A stretch of 64,000 nucleotides of DNA, taken from contig NZ_CP053832.1 in NCBI RefSeq assembly GCF_013372225.1, positions 806,001 through 870,000 of the forward strand. The letters are read 5' to 3'. Below, piece by piece: positions 7,210 through 15,098 of this stretch. Position numbers and translations under genes: made by a program. Each line of letters opens with the position of its first letter. Position 1 is the first letter of the stretch. The DNA is from Campylobacter ureolyticus (GTDB lineage Bacteria > Campylobacterota > Campylobacteria > Campylobacterales > Campylobacteraceae). Below the pieces are notes generated by a model, which had not been told where the DNA came from, did not search any database, and saw only the letters and a list, made by a program, of their open reading frames with translations.

Positions 7210-7316
7210 TTTATGATGTTTTAAATAATGATGTATTTAACTATTTTATGAGTGTTTTTGCTTTATTTTTTGTTCCTATTTTTATGTATATAGTAGTTCT
7301 TTCGTTTGTTAAGTAA
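7206..7316 (+). CDS. 36-aa single-span protein, probable minor coat (pVII/pIX-like)
   Basis: A 36-codon frame starting in an ATGA overlap with the preceding stop. It has a short acidic N-terminus (MIYDVLNNDVFNY), one hydrophobic helix (FALFFVPIFMYIVVLSF) and a terminal Lys. This size and build match the pVII/pIX cap proteins of filamentous phages. The translational coupling supports real expression. Confidence 0.6.
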   Translation: MIYDVLNNDVFNYFMSVFALFFVPIFMYIVVLSFVK

Positions 7317-7338
7317 ATGTTTTAGTTTTAAAAATAAA

Positions 7339-7468
7339 GTTCATTTTTTTGGGTTTTCGTATACTGAATTTATCCAAGTTATAAATGCTTAATTTAGAAA
7401 ACTCTATAAAAAAATGAACCGAACAAGAAAAGCGATAGCTCACCTTACTTCGTCGCTTTTCGTAGTTC
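7339..7468 (+). other. Intergenic inverted repeats: candidate phage origin or packaging signal
   Basis: This lies in the main non-coding gap of the late phage region (7317-7493). GTTCATTTTTTT (7339-7350) is perfectly repeated inverted at 7408-7419. Immediately after, GAAAAGCGA (7427-7435) pairs with 7453-7461, extended by GAAC/GTTC (7421-7424 with 7465-7468). Two consecutive hairpins in an inovirus intergenic region are typical of replication origins and packaging signals; which one cannot be told. Confidence 0.6.
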
Positions 7469-7493
7469 TTAAAAAAATATGAAAGGCTGAAAA

Positions 7494-7646
7494 ATGATTT
7501 TACTTTTGATGATTTTAATTATTTTAAAAATAGTTTTAATTTGTCTTTTGATAAATCTCATTTTGTTTTTAAAAAATAAAGATATTAGGTCTTGTTTTTC
7601 AAATTTTCATATTTTAAAAGAATTTAAAGAGAAGTTTTACAAATGA
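7494..7646 (+). CDS. 50-aa membrane protein, unknown
   Basis: A 50-codon frame with GAAAGG upstream. A hydrophobic N-terminal helix (MILLLMILIILKIVLICLLINLILF) is followed by a basic tail (KNKDIRSC...KEFKEKFYK). Its stop overlaps the start of the pIII-like gene (ATGA), so translation looks coupled. It is probably a small virion or assembly protein; no family is recognised. Confidence 0.55.
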   Translation: MILLLMILIILKIVLICLLINLILFLKNKDIRSCFSNFHILKEFKEKFYK

Positions 7647-8683
7647 AACCTATATTTAAATTTATATCTATATTTTTCATATTATTAAATTTTAATCTTT
7701 TTGCAGATTGCACAAGGTTTTCAAATGTTGGTCTTAAAGAAGAAATTTTAAAAGTTGATTATCCAGAATTATATAAAAAATATAATTTATCAGGTAAAGA
7801 TTTTATCTTTATTAAAGATAATGAATGGTTTAAGGCTACTTATTATTTCTCTAGTCAAGGATTTGATGGTAGTGATACTCATCTTTGTGGTGAAAATGAT
7901 AGATCTTTTGATGAGGATTCTTTTTATATATCAGGTTCATCAATGTATTATATTGTTTCTTTTTTAGGAAATTTAGATTCTGGCGGAAAACCTAACCCTA
8001 GATACAATGCTTATTCTTATGAATTTTATAAGATTGAATCTATTTCTAATCCTTGTCAAGAAAATGAAGTTTATAACCCTGAAAATAAAAAGTGTGAATC
8101 TTGCCCTGAGGGTTTTTTTCTTGATCCATATTCTAAAACTTGTGAAAGTAAGCAAGAACGTCCTAAATGGTGCCCCGAACCTATGATTTATAAAGAAAGG
8201 CAAGGAAATTGGAAAACCGAGGGTCATAGAACAATTAAAGAATGCTTACCAGATCCTAATATTAATGAAGATGAATGTAAACAAAGGGGTATGAAATATC
8301 ACGGACCTTGTGCTGATTTATACGGTGTTGAGTTAAATGCTTGTTTGAAATATCCAACTGGGTGTTATGCTAATGAAACATCTAAACATTTTGGAGCACA
8401 AGAGCAATTAGATAACGACTTGTTTTCTTGGAGTGGTTTTATGTTTCCACTTCCTATTGACGCTATAAAAAATGGCTGGAATTCTTTATCTAATTTTATG
8501 AAAAGTCTTTTTAAATCTCCAAATCCTAAAACTCCAAATCCAAATTTATTAGAGTATCGCCCTCAAATAGTTGATATGAAAGCTACAAAAAATGGACCTG
8601 AGCCGATTTTTGATTTAAGAGCTGTTAAAAACAATGATATTTTTACAAATCATATTTTTAAAATACTGGTAAAACTGATATAA
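7643..8683 (+). CDS. pIII-like adsorption protein, N-terminal fragment (frameshifted)
   Basis: A 346-aa reading frame with a signal peptide (KPIFKFISIFFILLNFNLFA) and a cysteine-rich region near residues 137-245 (CQENEVYNP, CESCPEGFF, CADLYGVELNACL) of the kind that displays host-binding domains. The frame ends at 8683, but the -1 frame from 8662 continues uninterrupted to 9753. Adding one A to the A4 run at 8660-8663 would join them into a single 703-aa protein ending in a membrane anchor, as in pIII and its relatives. As given, this piece lacks the anchor and would be secreted. Confidence 0.7.
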   Translation: MKPIFKFISIFFILLNFNLFADCTRFSNVGLKEEILKVDYPELYKKYNLSGKDFIFIKDNEWFKATYYFSSQGFDGSDTHLCGENDRSFDEDSFYISGSSMYYIVSFLGNLDSGGKPNPRYNAYSYEFYKIESISNPCQENEVYNPENKKCESCPEGFFLDPYSKTCESKQERPKWCPEPMIYKERQGNWKTEGHRTIKECLPDPNINEDECKQRGMKYHGPCADLYGVELNACLKYPTGCYANETSKHFGAQEQLDNDLFSWSGFMFPLPIDAIKNGWNSLSNFMKSLFKSPNPKTPNPNLLEYRPQIVDMKATKNGPEPIFDLRAVKNNDIFTNHIFKILVKLI

Positions 8684-8793
8684 ATAAAATTAAAGATATT
8701 CCTACATCAGTTGATAAAACCCCTCAAAAAAATATAGATATTTCGCCAAATTTAAAGAAATTTGATTTTCCTAATGACGGTTCTGTTTCAAAA

Positions 8794-9753
8794 ATGCAAA
8801 ATAATCAACTTGTTGCCGCAAAAATGAAAGATTTAAATAAGCCTATTCCTACAAAAGAAATAACTATGCCAAATGTCAATAAAGAAATAAGTTTAAATTA
8901 TGATCTAAATTCTATGTTGAAAGATAATCCTACTAAAAATTTACCTATGGTAATAAAACAAACCTCTAAAAATGGAAATAAAACTAATTATAAAGGCGTT
9001 ATTACAACTCCTGATAATAGTATTGTAAATGTTGAAATAATAGAAACAGATACTAGTAATGGTTCAAAAGTTCAAGATATAGATTTAAGTTTTGATTATG
9101 ATACGCCAAGCGGAAAAAAGAAATTTAATACTGGCTATGTTATAACTATTGATAACAGTGGAAAAGTTGTTAATAATATTTATAAGTCAAGCACGGTTAC
9201 AGACCCATCAACTGGTAAAACTAATTTAAACAATAATAATCAAACTCCAGCACCTTCAAATAATCCAGATTTAAGCTCTTTAGAAAACGCAATAAATCGC
9301 ACTAATTCTAAGCTTGATGATATAAATAAAAATGTATCTGATATAAAAGCCGAGCAAAAAGCACAATGGGAGTATAAGCCTAATATTGATACTGCTACAT
9401 CTTTTTCATCTTTTAAAACTGCTATGTCTAATTTTGATGTTTCAATAAATGATGCTTTTAATTTTGCAAATGGTGTAAAAGATGATATTGATGATCTAAT
9501 GAATGATTTTGATAATGCTTTAGATATTTTTAAGGGTGGTATTGATGAGCCTAAAATTCCTAATGGTAAATGTCCTTTTAAAATTAGCGGTCCAGCTCCA
9601 GGAAGTGGAAAAACTAATATTTTTGAAATAGATCCTTGTAGGTTAGTTAGTCCTTATAAATCAATTCTTACTATATTTTTTACATTTTGGTTCAGCTTTG
9701 AAATTATTATGTTTTCTTTAAAATATCTTTTTAAAGTAGGGGGTAATTCTTAA
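8794..9753 (+). CDS. pIII-like adsorption protein, C-terminal fragment
   Basis: The first ATG of the downstream frame is at 8794, but the frame is open from 8662 and continues the upstream fragment. It is polar and repetitive in composition (Asn, Thr, Pro, Lys), with a helical stretch (SSLENAINRTNSKLDDINKN) and a C-terminal membrane anchor (KSILTIFFTFWFSFEIIMFSL) ending KVGGNS. There is no signal peptide or good RBS at the ATG, so independent translation is doubtful. Its stop overlaps the next start (TAATG). Confidence 0.7.
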   Translation: MQNNQLVAAKMKDLNKPIPTKEITMPNVNKEISLNYDLNSMLKDNPTKNLPMVIKQTSKNGNKTNYKGVITTPDNSIVNVEIIETDTSNGSKVQDIDLSFDYDTPSGKKKFNTGYVITIDNSGKVVNNIYKSSTVTDPSTGKTNLNNNNQTPAPSNNPDLSSLENAINRTNSKLDDINKNVSDIKAEQKAQWEYKPNIDTATSFSSFKTAMSNFDVSINDAFNFANGVKDDIDDLMNDFDNALDIFKGGIDEPKIPNGKCPFKISGPAPGSGKTNIFEIDPCRLVSPYKSILTIFFTFWFSFEIIMFSLKYLFKVGGNS

Positions 9754-10196
9754 TGAAGTGGTTAATAAATACTATAGGTGGTTTTATAGTTTTAGCTATT
9801 GAATGGCTTGTTAAAAAAATTGGCGTTAAGGTTACAGTTGGTGCTTTTATTATTCCTATTTATGTTTCTTTTATTGCTTTTATGTTTGCATTTTATGGTT
9901 ATACAATTTTATTTATGATGAAAATTTGGAATTTGATAAAAGAATATTTCCCTAAGGCTTTTGATTATAGTTCTGCTAGTGGTAGTTTTGCTGGTCTTTC
10001 AAGCCATACTATTACAAGTTCTACAATGGCTTTTTTACATGAAAGTGGTTTAGCTGACGCTTTTTCTAATGCTATGAATTTATTTTTGTCAATTCTTAGT
10101 TTATATTTTGCTTTGCAACTTTATAAAGTGATTATGTATATTAGAAAAAATATGAATGAAATAATCACTAGTTTATTTACTTTATTAGTTAGGTAG
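9753..10196 (+). CDS. Minor coat / membrane protein, pVI-like
   Basis: A 147-aa protein with three hydrophobic segments (INTIGGFIVLAIEWLV, VTVGAFIIPIYVSFIAFMFAF, NLFLSILSLYFALQLY). A small multi-span protein between the pIII-like and Zot genes is the usual place of pVI/DUF2523-type proteins, which anchor pIII at the virion end. It is coupled to the upstream gene through TAATG and ends 4 bases before zot. Confidence 0.7.
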   Translation: MKWLINTIGGFIVLAIEWLVKKIGVKVTVGAFIIPIYVSFIAFMFAFYGYTILFMMKIWNLIKEYFPKAFDYSSASGSFAGLSSHTITSSTMAFLHESGLADAFSNAMNLFLSILSLYFALQLYKVIMYIRKNMNEIITSLFTLLVR

Positions 10197-10200
10197 TAAA

Positions 10201-11316
10201 ATGTTAACTTTACTTTTAGGACCGCCAAGAAGTGGAAAAACTTATAAAGCTGTAAATGATATTTATGAGGAATATTTAAAATTTAAGAAAAATGAAAATA
10301 AATATAGATTTATTTATACAAATATTGTAGGTTTAAAATTTGATGAATTTGAGGGGTTTGTTAAGCCTTTTAATAAAACTGATTTTTTAAATGCAACTAT
10401 TGAGGAAAGTGTTTTAAATTCTCAACATGAAAGCGGTTTTTTAGGCGATATAGCTGATTATGATAAATATGCCTATGAAAAAGGGATTTATAAAAACTAT
10501 CATCACACTTTAATTGTTTTAGATGAAGCTTATAATACTTTTACAAAAGAATTTAATAATTCTTTAGGTAGATTTTTAAGTTATCACGGTCATTTTGGTA
10601 TTGATGTAGTTTTTCTTTTGCAATCTCGCCGTCAAACAAATAGGGAGTATTTAGTTCATACAGAATTAATGTATATGGCTCAACCAAGCGGTAAAAGAAT
10701 ACTTTCAAGGCTTTTTAGATATAAAGTTTATTTAACTTATTTAGATTATCAAAAAAACTATATAAAATCAGAAAATTTAAGATTTAATCCTAAAATTTCA
10801 AATCTTTATAATAGTGGTTCAACTAAGATTTATAAAAGTTATGCAACTGGTAAAATTATATTTTTACTTTTAATTATTTTTATTTCATATTTTGGTTATA
10901 AGTTTTTAAAACCTAAACCAGCTAAACAAGAAACTATTATTACTGATGAAAGATTTAAAGATATTAATCGAACTAATCAAGATATAAAAGAACCGCAATT
11001 AATTCAAAACAGTGATCTAAATTTAGATCTTAATACAACAATTTTTAACGATAAAAGAACTTATTTAAAGATAACTTGTTATTCGCATTTTTGTAAATTT
11101 AGAAATTATAGTTTAGATTTGTCTTTAAATAGTTTTTTAGAATTAATTTCTAGTTTTGACTGTTATATTTTTTTAAAAGATGAGAAATCAGCAAATTATG
11201 CTGATTATTACTTATCTTGCCCTTTAGATTTTTCTAAAGTTGTTTCTAATATTAATGATTTGCAGGAGATTTGCGATGAGAATAAAGGTAGTTTTAATAC
11301 TTTTAGTTTTAAATAG
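10201..11316 (+). CDS. zot: Zot/pI-family phage assembly ATPase
   Basis: A 371-aa inner-membrane protein that drives filamentous phage extrusion. Visible are a Walker A (LGPPRSGKT, residues 6-14), a Walker B (LIVLDEA, about 106-112), a QSRRQTNREY sensor region, a single transmembrane helix (about 215-237) and a ~130-residue periplasmic domain with paired cysteines. In Vibrio cholerae CTX phage the homologue is also called zonula occludens toxin, but the toxin fragment described there (FCIGRL-type) is not obvious here. The gene is intact, unlike its partner secretin, which starts within its last 41 bases. Confidence 0.9.
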   Translation: MLTLLLGPPRSGKTYKAVNDIYEEYLKFKKNENKYRFIYTNIVGLKFDEFEGFVKPFNKTDFLNATIEESVLNSQHESGFLGDIADYDKYAYEKGIYKNYHHTLIVLDEAYNTFTKEFNNSLGRFLSYHGHFGIDVVFLLQSRRQTNREYLVHTELMYMAQPSGKRILSRLFRYKVYLTYLDYQKNYIKSENLRFNPKISNLYNSGSTKIYKSYATGKIIFLLLIIFISYFGYKFLKPKPAKQETIITDERFKDINRTNQDIKEPQLIQNSDLNLDLNTTIFNDKRTYLKITCYSHFCKFRNYSLDLSLNSFLELISSFDCYIFLKDEKSANYADYYLSCPLDFSKVVSNINDLQEICDENKGSFNTFSFK

Positions 11317-12558
11317 TTTTTTATATTCTTTAGAATTTAGAACTATTAAATTCAGTGATTTTTTAGGTGAGATTAGCGGAATTACTGGTAAAAATATCGT
11401 TATTAGTGGTGAAATTAATACTAATTTTGATGTATTTTTACCTACTCTTGATCTTACAAAAATTGAAGTAATGGATGGATTATTAAAAGACATTTTAAAG
11501 GTTAATGGTCTTGATTATATGCTTTAAGATAGCGTTATTTTAATTTATAATCCAACTATTGATGAAAATCCTATTTTAAATGATTACATTATTAAATTTA
11601 AGCATATTTCTAAAGATGATGTTATAAGTGCTTTAAATTTATTTAATGAAAATATTAAATTTAGTGTTTATTCTGATCGTGTTTTATTGATTACTACGGA
11701 AAGTCAATTTAAAACCATTGAAAGTCTTATAAAAGGACTTGATACAAGTTATCAGTTAAGACAACTTAGTTTTACAATTATAAGCACAGATAATTCAAAA
11801 TTAAAAGAAATTGGACCTAAAATAGAGGCTGTTTTAAATTCACTAGATCATTTTTATTTTAAGATAATTACAAATATTTTAACAGTTGATAGCACGAGTA
11901 TAAAAAAGATAGTGTTACAAGCTTAATAAATCTTTTAAAAGAAAATGGCGTTTCTGATTTACTTTATAATCCTAGAGTTACACTTATTGACAATAAAGAT
12001 AGTGTTATAGAAAGTGTAATTAAAACTCCTATTAAAAAATCACGTGTTGAAGTGCAAAATAATCAAACTGTAACAAGTGATGAAGTAGAGTATAAAGATG
12101 TAGGACTTAGGCTTAATATAAGCAGTGTATTAATTACAAATGATAGTGTTAGTTTTAGTCTTGATCTTTATATTGAAAATTTACTAGATGATACAGATAC
12201 ACCTAGAATTTCAAGCAGACATTTAAAGACAAATGTTTTTTTAACTGATAGTAATTCTTTTCTTATTGGTGGTATAAATTCAAAAGAAGTTATAACAAAT
12301 GTAAAATCAATCCCTTTTATTGAAAATATACCTATTTTAGGAGATATAACAACTTATAAAAGCACAAAAATAAATGATTATAGTTTTAGTATTTTTATCA
12401 CGATGTTACCAACTACAAATGAAGTAATGGTTTTTCCTTGCTATTTAGAAAATACACCTTTAAACAGTTGTCCTAATGGTTATTTTAAAAGCACGCACGA
12501 ACCGCGAAAGGGGTCCCCGCTTGCGGGGAATGGCGGGCGTGCTCTTGGCTATATATAA
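11276..12558 (+). pseudogene. pIV-like secretin, broken by a nonsense codon and a frameshift
   Basis: The start at 11276 has an AGGAG RBS and a signal peptide (MRIKVVLILLVLNSFLYS). The reading frame is interrupted by TAA at 11525-11527 (LDYML-stop-DSVILIY; a Lys codon is expected) and again near 11902-11907, where one A seems to be missing from an A6 run before DSVTSLINLLKENG. Repaired, it would give ~427 residues: N0/N1-type domains, then the secretin core with VGLRLNIS, SFLIGGINS and IPFIENIPILGDI. This outer-membrane channel would export virions; as written only ~83 residues would be made. Confidence 0.85.
12490..12543 (+). other. GC-rich nested hairpin: candidate origin of phage replication
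   Basis: In very A/T-rich DNA a 54-base block forms a nested palindrome: AGCACGC (12490-12496) with GCGTGCT (12537-12543) outside, and TCCCCGC/GCGGGGA (12514-12520 with 12523-12529) inside around a 2-base loop. It overlaps the last codons of the secretin gene and lies just upstream of rep, a common place for the rolling-circle nick site. Confidence 0.6.
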
Positions 12559-12584
12559 TAGAAGTGTGTATAGGTAGTAAAAAA

Positions 12585-13829
12585 ATGTATGGTATTACCG
12601 ATTTTGATAGAAATCTCTTAAAATTAAAGTTAAAAAATCAAAAAAAGTTTTTAGACGAGAACTTTTTATTTATTAATGGCGAGTATAAACCTTATAGTGA
12701 TTTCTATTTTTCATCTTGGCATAATTCTAATCGTTACATTGCAGAACTTAACAACCGTGTATCAAGTCTTAATAAATACGCTAATAAAAAAGGTTTAAAG
12801 CCTATTTTTGCTGTTTTAACTCTACCTACGGAGTATCATCAAAAAAAGCAAATTACTTTAAAAAGTGGTAGAAAAAAGCTAGTTTATAATAATAAATTTA
12901 TTGATGATGAAAATCATACTGTAAAAGCTGGAGCTAATAAACTTCAAAGTGTAGTTAGAAGTATAATGAATTCTAATACTATTCGTTCTATACCTAAAGA
13001 AAATCGTTGTTATATAACTACTAAAGAGCCACATTTAGACGGAACTTGTCATTTAAATTTACTTTTATTTGTTCCTGAAAATTTTGTTTTAAGATCTGTA
13101 AATGTTATAAAAAATAGATTTTTAGATACTCATTCAAAGATTACAATAGATATTAATAACCCAACTGCTTATGTTATGAAATATATTTTTAAAACACTTG
13201 ATGATTTAAGAAAAAATCCAAGTGTTGATAATTTAACTGATATTACATTTTGGTATTTAAAACATAGAATTAGGCGTTTTACAATGTCTTTAACTTTTAT
13301 TTCCCTTGAAATTTATAGGAAATTAAGCGGTAGAATTGATTTAATAAGTTTAACTAAAAATTATAATAAAGGCTTAATTACTGTTTTAATTGATGAAAAT
13401 AATAAACCTATTGTAATATTTGATGAATTCGGTGAAATATGGCAAAAAAAGAGATTAAAAGAGCCTATTTTATTAAGACAAAGACCTAAACCAACTAAAC
13501 CAAGCAAAAAAGATAAGATTTATCATAAAGCTATAAATAGATATATGGCAATGAGTCAAAAAGAATTACAACATTATCACAGATATGATAATGTAAAAGA
13601 TAAAAATTACTATACTATGAGTGATTTTGAATTAACACAAGAGTATTTTTATGCTACAAATCCACAAAGTGATTTTAACAATCCTTTAAGATTAGCTATT
13701 TTAGAAAATGAGATGTTAGATCGTGGCTTAGATAATTTTACAAAAAATCAAGAAATTCATAATCTTAATAATTTTGATGAGCTTTATTATGATTTTATAG
13801 ATCAGGAAAAAATGTTTTTGGATTTTTAA
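12585..13829 (+). CDS. Rolling-circle replication initiator (gpII-like, HUH endonuclease)
   Basis: A 414-aa Rep protein that would nick the double-stranded phage DNA to start rolling-circle synthesis. Motif 2 is TKEPHLDGTCHLNLLLF (His150 and His156; the third position expected to be His is Asn158, giving HLN). Motif 3 is YVMKYIFK, with Tyr196 and Tyr200 spaced as the two catalytic tyrosines of the phiX174 gpA superfamily. ATG 12585 is preferred to the GTG at 12564, but neither has a strong RBS. It is followed directly by int. Confidence 0.8.
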   Translation: MYGITDFDRNLLKLKLKNQKKFLDENFLFINGEYKPYSDFYFSSWHNSNRYIAELNNRVSSLNKYANKKGLKPIFAVLTLPTEYHQKKQITLKSGRKKLVYNNKFIDDENHTVKAGANKLQSVVRSIMNSNTIRSIPKENRCYITTKEPHLDGTCHLNLLLFVPENFVLRSVNVIKNRFLDTHSKITIDINNPTAYVMKYIFKTLDDLRKNPSVDNLTDITFWYLKHRIRRFTMSLTFISLEIYRKLSGRIDLISLTKNYNKGLITVLIDENNKPIVIFDEFGEIWQKKRLKEPILLRQRPKPTKPSKKDKIYHKAINRYMAMSQKELQHYHRYDNVKDKNYYTMSDFELTQEYFYATNPQSDFNNPLRLAILENEMLDRGLDNFTKNQEIHNLNNFDELYYDFIDQEKMFLDF

Positions 13830-13830
13830 T

Positions 13831-14696
13831 ATGATTTTAAATGAACTTTTTAAAAATTACTTAGAATTTTATGAACTTTTATTAAGTCCTACAACCCTAA
13901 GAAGTGATATAGCAACTTATAATAAGCATTTTAAAAAAGCTTAGGTTTAGAAAATGTAAAAGATATAAATTTTATTGAAATTCAAAGATTTTGTAATGAT
14001 CTTATTAAGCAAAATTATAAGATAAAAACTGTTAAAAATATTCTTGCTAAACTTCGTGTAATTTTTAAATTTGCTATAAAAATGGAGCTTATAGATAAAA
14101 ATCCTTGTGAGCTTGTAGAACTTCCTAAATTTGATAATAAAAGATATTTTGATTATTCTGTGAATTTACAAAAAAGATTTATAAAAGCAATTGTAACAAA
14201 TCAAGGTTATAATGCTGATATATTTTTCTTTTTACTTCACGGAAGAAGAAAAAACGAGGTCCTAAGTCTTAAATGGCAAGATATAAATTTAAAAACTAAA
14301 ACTTATGAAATACCAGCTTTAATAAATAAAGCCAAAAGAAATATGATCTATTCTATGAGTGATGATCTTTATGCTAGACTTTATAAAAGATATATCAAAG
14401 CTAAAAACAATAACGATCTAAACAATTATATTTTTATAAATCCAAATACTAATACTAAATTTAAAGATTTAAGGAAAAGTTGGAATTCTCTTTTAAAAAG
14501 AAATAATTTACCAAAAATAAGGCTTCACGATATAAGGCATTTGGTTGCTACATATTCTATAAATTATCTAAATTTACCAGTAGAACAAGTTAGTTTCACC
14601 TTAGGTCATACAAATATAACAACAACTCAAAGATATATAACAACTGATATTAAAAACTCTAAAAAAACAATTGAAAGTTTAATAAATTCAGTATAA
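13831..14696 (+). pseudogene. int: Tyrosine-family phage integrase, frameshifted
   Basis: The gene starts at ATG 13831 and stops at TAG 13942-13944. Adding one A to the A6 run at 13933-13938 restores a 288-aa integrase. The core-binding domain (KTVKNILAKLRVIFKFA) is followed by the catalytic domain with Arg in LHGRRKNEVLSLKWQDI, HDIRH, LGHTNITTTQRY and the nucleophile Tyr near the end. The downstream piece from 14082 (204 aa) contains the whole catalytic part but lacks much of the SAM-like arm. The gene sits beside attR, as expected for an enzyme that inserted the element into tRNA-fMet. Confidence 0.85.
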
Positions 14697-14779
14697 ACTT
14701 AAACAAATATAAGAGTAGTTAAAATTTAAATATTAAGAATAATTTAAGTATGCTTTAAAATATCGGTAAAATGGTGATT

Positions 14780-14854
<75 letters not shown>

Positions 14855-14865
14855 ATAAAAGTAAG

Positions 14866-14940
14866 TGGATGGGGTAGGAGGATTCGAACCTCCGAATGAT
14901 TGGACCAAAACCAATTGCCTTGCCGCTTGGCGATACCCCA
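14866..14940 (-). tRNA. tRNA-Gln (TTG)
   Basis: A 75-base cloverleaf with acceptor TGGGGTA/TACCCCA, anticodon loop TTTTGGT (anticodon TTG), TTCGAAT T-loop and encoded CCA. It is the first gene of a two-tRNA operon with tRNA-fMet. Confidence 0.95.
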
Positions 14941-14960
14941 TTACTTAAAAATGAAATCAA

Positions 14961-14989
14961 ATTATAGTATAAAATAAGCTTATTGTCAA
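14961..14989 (-). promoter_or_regulatory. Consensus sigma70 promoter of the tRNA-Gln/tRNA-fMet operon
   Basis: On the minus strand TTGACA (14984-14989), a 17-base spacer and TATAAT (14961-14966) stand about 21 bases before the tRNA-Gln 5' end. A full consensus -35 is unusual in this genome type and fits a strong stable-RNA promoter. Confidence 0.88.
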
Positions 14990-15098
14990 GCTTTTTATAA
15001 AAAATATTTTAATTTATATTTTTTTCTCAAAAATAAAGACAAATTTACCCCTCTTTTATTCTTTATAAGTATAATTTACAGTTTTTAAGGAGATAAAT

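Noticed and set aside
8641-8670. Programmed -1 frameshift in the pIII-like gene
   Set aside because: The codons TTT AAA at the junction do not allow re-pairing of both tRNAs in the -1 frame, and a -1 slip one codon earlier meets TAA, so a lost A is the simpler reading.
10201-11316. Zot as an active enterotoxin
   Set aside because: The sequence supports only the pI assembly ATPase; no FCIGRL-like toxin peptide is visible in the periplasmic part.
14082-14696. Separate 204-aa integrase gene
   Set aside because: It is the 3' part of the frameshifted integrase; its ATG lies inside the core-binding domain and has no RBS.
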